From Candidatus Bathyarchaeota archaeon (lineage in GTDB: Archaea; Thermoproteota; Bathyarchaeia; TCS64), in the NCBI GenBank assembly GCA_030613835.1, contig JAUWLH010000111.1, forward strand, positions 1 to 5,551: 5,551 bases of DNA, written 5' to 3'. The notes beneath the pieces are model-generated. The model was given only the letters and a program-made list of their open reading frames with translations, was not told where the DNA came from and searched no databases. A program made the position numbers and the translations under genes. Below, piece after piece: positions 5,046-5,551 of the stretch (its first letter is position 1; each line of letters begins with the position of its first letter).

Positions 5046-5055
5046 TTATTATAAC
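5046..5055 (+). promoter_or_regulatory. TATA-like box of the CPEC-motif gene
   Basis: TTATTATAAC lies about 61 bp before ATG 5112. Initiation near 5076 would exclude the ATG at 5067 and leave a leader of about 35 nt containing the ribosome binding site GAGAGGT (5098-5104), 7 nt before 5112. This decides the start codon in favour of 5112. Confidence 0.45.
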
Positions 5056-5111
5056 ACGGTATTTTAATGAAAAACTTCATACTTTTTCGCGGTATTCGAG
5101 AGGTAATAAAA

Positions 5112-5288
5112 ATGCTTGAGAGACCTTTATGTCCTGAATGTGGTGGTCTTCTTTCAATGGATACTAGTTGGGATAAAGAAACTGAGGAGTTAATTATTTC
5201 ATTATTCTGTGATGGTGACCGTGATGATTTTTTAGTTTTGTATAATTATTTGATTATATCTTCAAGTTTCTGGTCTTCGATTGTTTGA
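5112..5288 (+). CDS. Small CPEC-motif (zinc-ribbon-like) protein
   Basis: 58 residues from ATG 5112, chosen for GAGAGGT 7 nt upstream and a TATA-like box at the right distance; an in-frame ATG at 5067 would add 15 residues. RPLCPECGGLL (4-14) is a zinc-knuckle half (C7, C10), followed by an acidic stretch and a single later cysteine in LFCDGDRDDF (C33), so the usual four-ligand ribbon is incomplete. The last 14 or so residues (hydrophobic, Ser-rich) are read antisense through the 3' end of the convergent gene, a 43-bp overlap, and look less protein-like. The original C-terminus may have been replaced or frameshifted. Function not recognised; a DNA- or RNA-binding accessory protein is possible. 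Confidence 0.55.
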   Translation: MLERPLCPECGGLLSMDTSWDKETEELIISLFCDGDRDDFLVLYNYLIISSSFWSSIV

Positions 5289-5551
5289 ATTAGAGCTTCT
5301 TTTGTGAGTTCAGCGTTTTGAAATGATGATTCTGCTTCGGATTTTCCCCATACATCAAACTCGTCTATTGGGGATACCCATTCTCGATAGCCTCTTCTTA
5401 GTTTATAGTCAACGTATAAGCTTTCGATTTTTGCTTGGTATGTGAATTCAACGATGTCTCGTATGGTTCTCTCTTCTGGAATCTCTTTTCCTCGTCTACC
5501 TTCTAACGATATTGTGGTCTCATAATGTGTGACTTTAACAATTTTATCTTG
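5246..5551 (-). CDS. Hypothetical protein, C-terminal part (5' end outside window)
   Basis: Read by hand on the minus strand, the frame is open from the window edge for 101 codons to TAA at 5248-5246. The residues look like a real soluble protein: charged and helical, with GRRGKEIPEERTIRDIVEF, then YVDYKLRRGYREWVSPIDEF and a glutamate-rich tail ending EDQKLEDIIK. No motif I recognise is present, and no membrane segment or cysteine is visible. Codons are A/T-rich, like the neighbouring CPEC-motif gene and unlike the genes left of 4610. It converges on that gene with a 43-bp 3' overlap. The function may lie in the missing N-terminal part. Confidence 0.6.
   Translation of the reverse strand, partial: QDKIVKVTHYETTISLEGRRGKEIPEERTIRDIVEFTYQAKIESLYVDYKLRRGYREWVSPIDEFDVWGKSEAESSFQNAELTKEALIQTIEDQKLEDIIK

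Larger units (their letters stand above)
4610..5111. other. Repeat-rich, AT-rich noncoding region
   Basis: About 500 bp without a convincing gene of ordinary size. It contains two terminator-like T tracts, a 13-bp inverted repeat, a 13-bp direct repeat carrying TATA-like cores, an operator-like cluster, a hairpin followed by GGAGGT and T6, a 10-bp palindrome and a 9-bp-period tandem repeat, each listed separately. Shorter motifs recur: CGTTTTT at 4672, 4693 and 4902 (inverted at 4884), and AAAACCAAA at 4615 and 4742 (inverted twice at 4651 and 4661). Base composition becomes clearly AT-richer here than in the genes to the left. Possible roles are a cis-regulatory hub, small RNA locus, replication or partition site of an integrated element, or a decayed mobile-element edge. 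None is proven. Confidence 0.6.

Noticed and set aside
4979..5550. AATTTTATCTT at 4979-4989 and 5540-5550 as possible element ends or att sites
   Set aside because: An 11-bp match in AT-rich DNA is easily chance; the second copy lies inside a coding frame and no integrase or target duplication is seen.

Overview
The window looks archaeal. Several genes have A/T-rich TATA-like boxes about 27-30 bp upstream of their start codons and no Shine-Dalgarno sequence, which suggests leaderless transcripts. T-rich tracts follow genes where bacteria would have GC-rich hairpin terminators, and the gene content (YwbE-type small protein, small sulfotransferase, Cys-rich DUF6144/V4R-like protein, stand-alone nucleotidyltransferase) fits mesophilic archaea. 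The phylum cannot be fixed from this sequence; Thermoplasmata- or Bathyarchaeia-like lineages are guesses.

Layout. (1) 1-1936, minus strand: a two-gene sugar operon. A DUF2961/GH172 protein (899-1936) is followed after 2 bp by an FGGY-family carbohydrate kinase (896 leftwards, cut by the window edge). The natural reading is release of a furanose-type sugar by the first enzyme and its phosphorylation by the second. (2) 1937-2140: an AT-rich gap with a TATA-like box and an A/T-tract inverted repeat. (3) 2141-2701, minus: a small P-loop sulfotransferase-family protein, divergent from ywbE (2785-2991, plus); both appear leaderless. (4) 2988-3962, minus: a 324-residue protein with a helical N-terminus resembling the core-binding domain of tyrosine recombinases and a Cys-rich C-terminal domain. 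Its stop codon shares the palindrome CTAG with the ywbE stop. (5) 4064-4609, plus: a pol-beta-type nucleotidyltransferase, divergent from the previous gene across a short AT-rich spacer carrying a perfect 8-bp inverted repeat.

(6) 4610-5111 has no convincing protein gene of normal size but is dense in short direct and inverted repeats: T-rich terminator tracts, a 13-bp inverted repeat, a 13-bp direct repeat that contains a TATA-like core, a three-half-site operator-like cluster, a hairpin with 9-bp arms followed by GGAGGT and a T6 tract, a 10-bp palindrome, and a 9-bp-period tandem repeat. This is the least explained part of the window. (7) 5112-5551 is visibly AT-richer than regions 1-5. It holds a small CPEC-motif protein (plus) that converges on and overlaps the 3' end of an unrecognised gene (minus, 5' end outside the window). 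The shift in base composition near 4610 suggests that the right-hand segment has a different history from the left.
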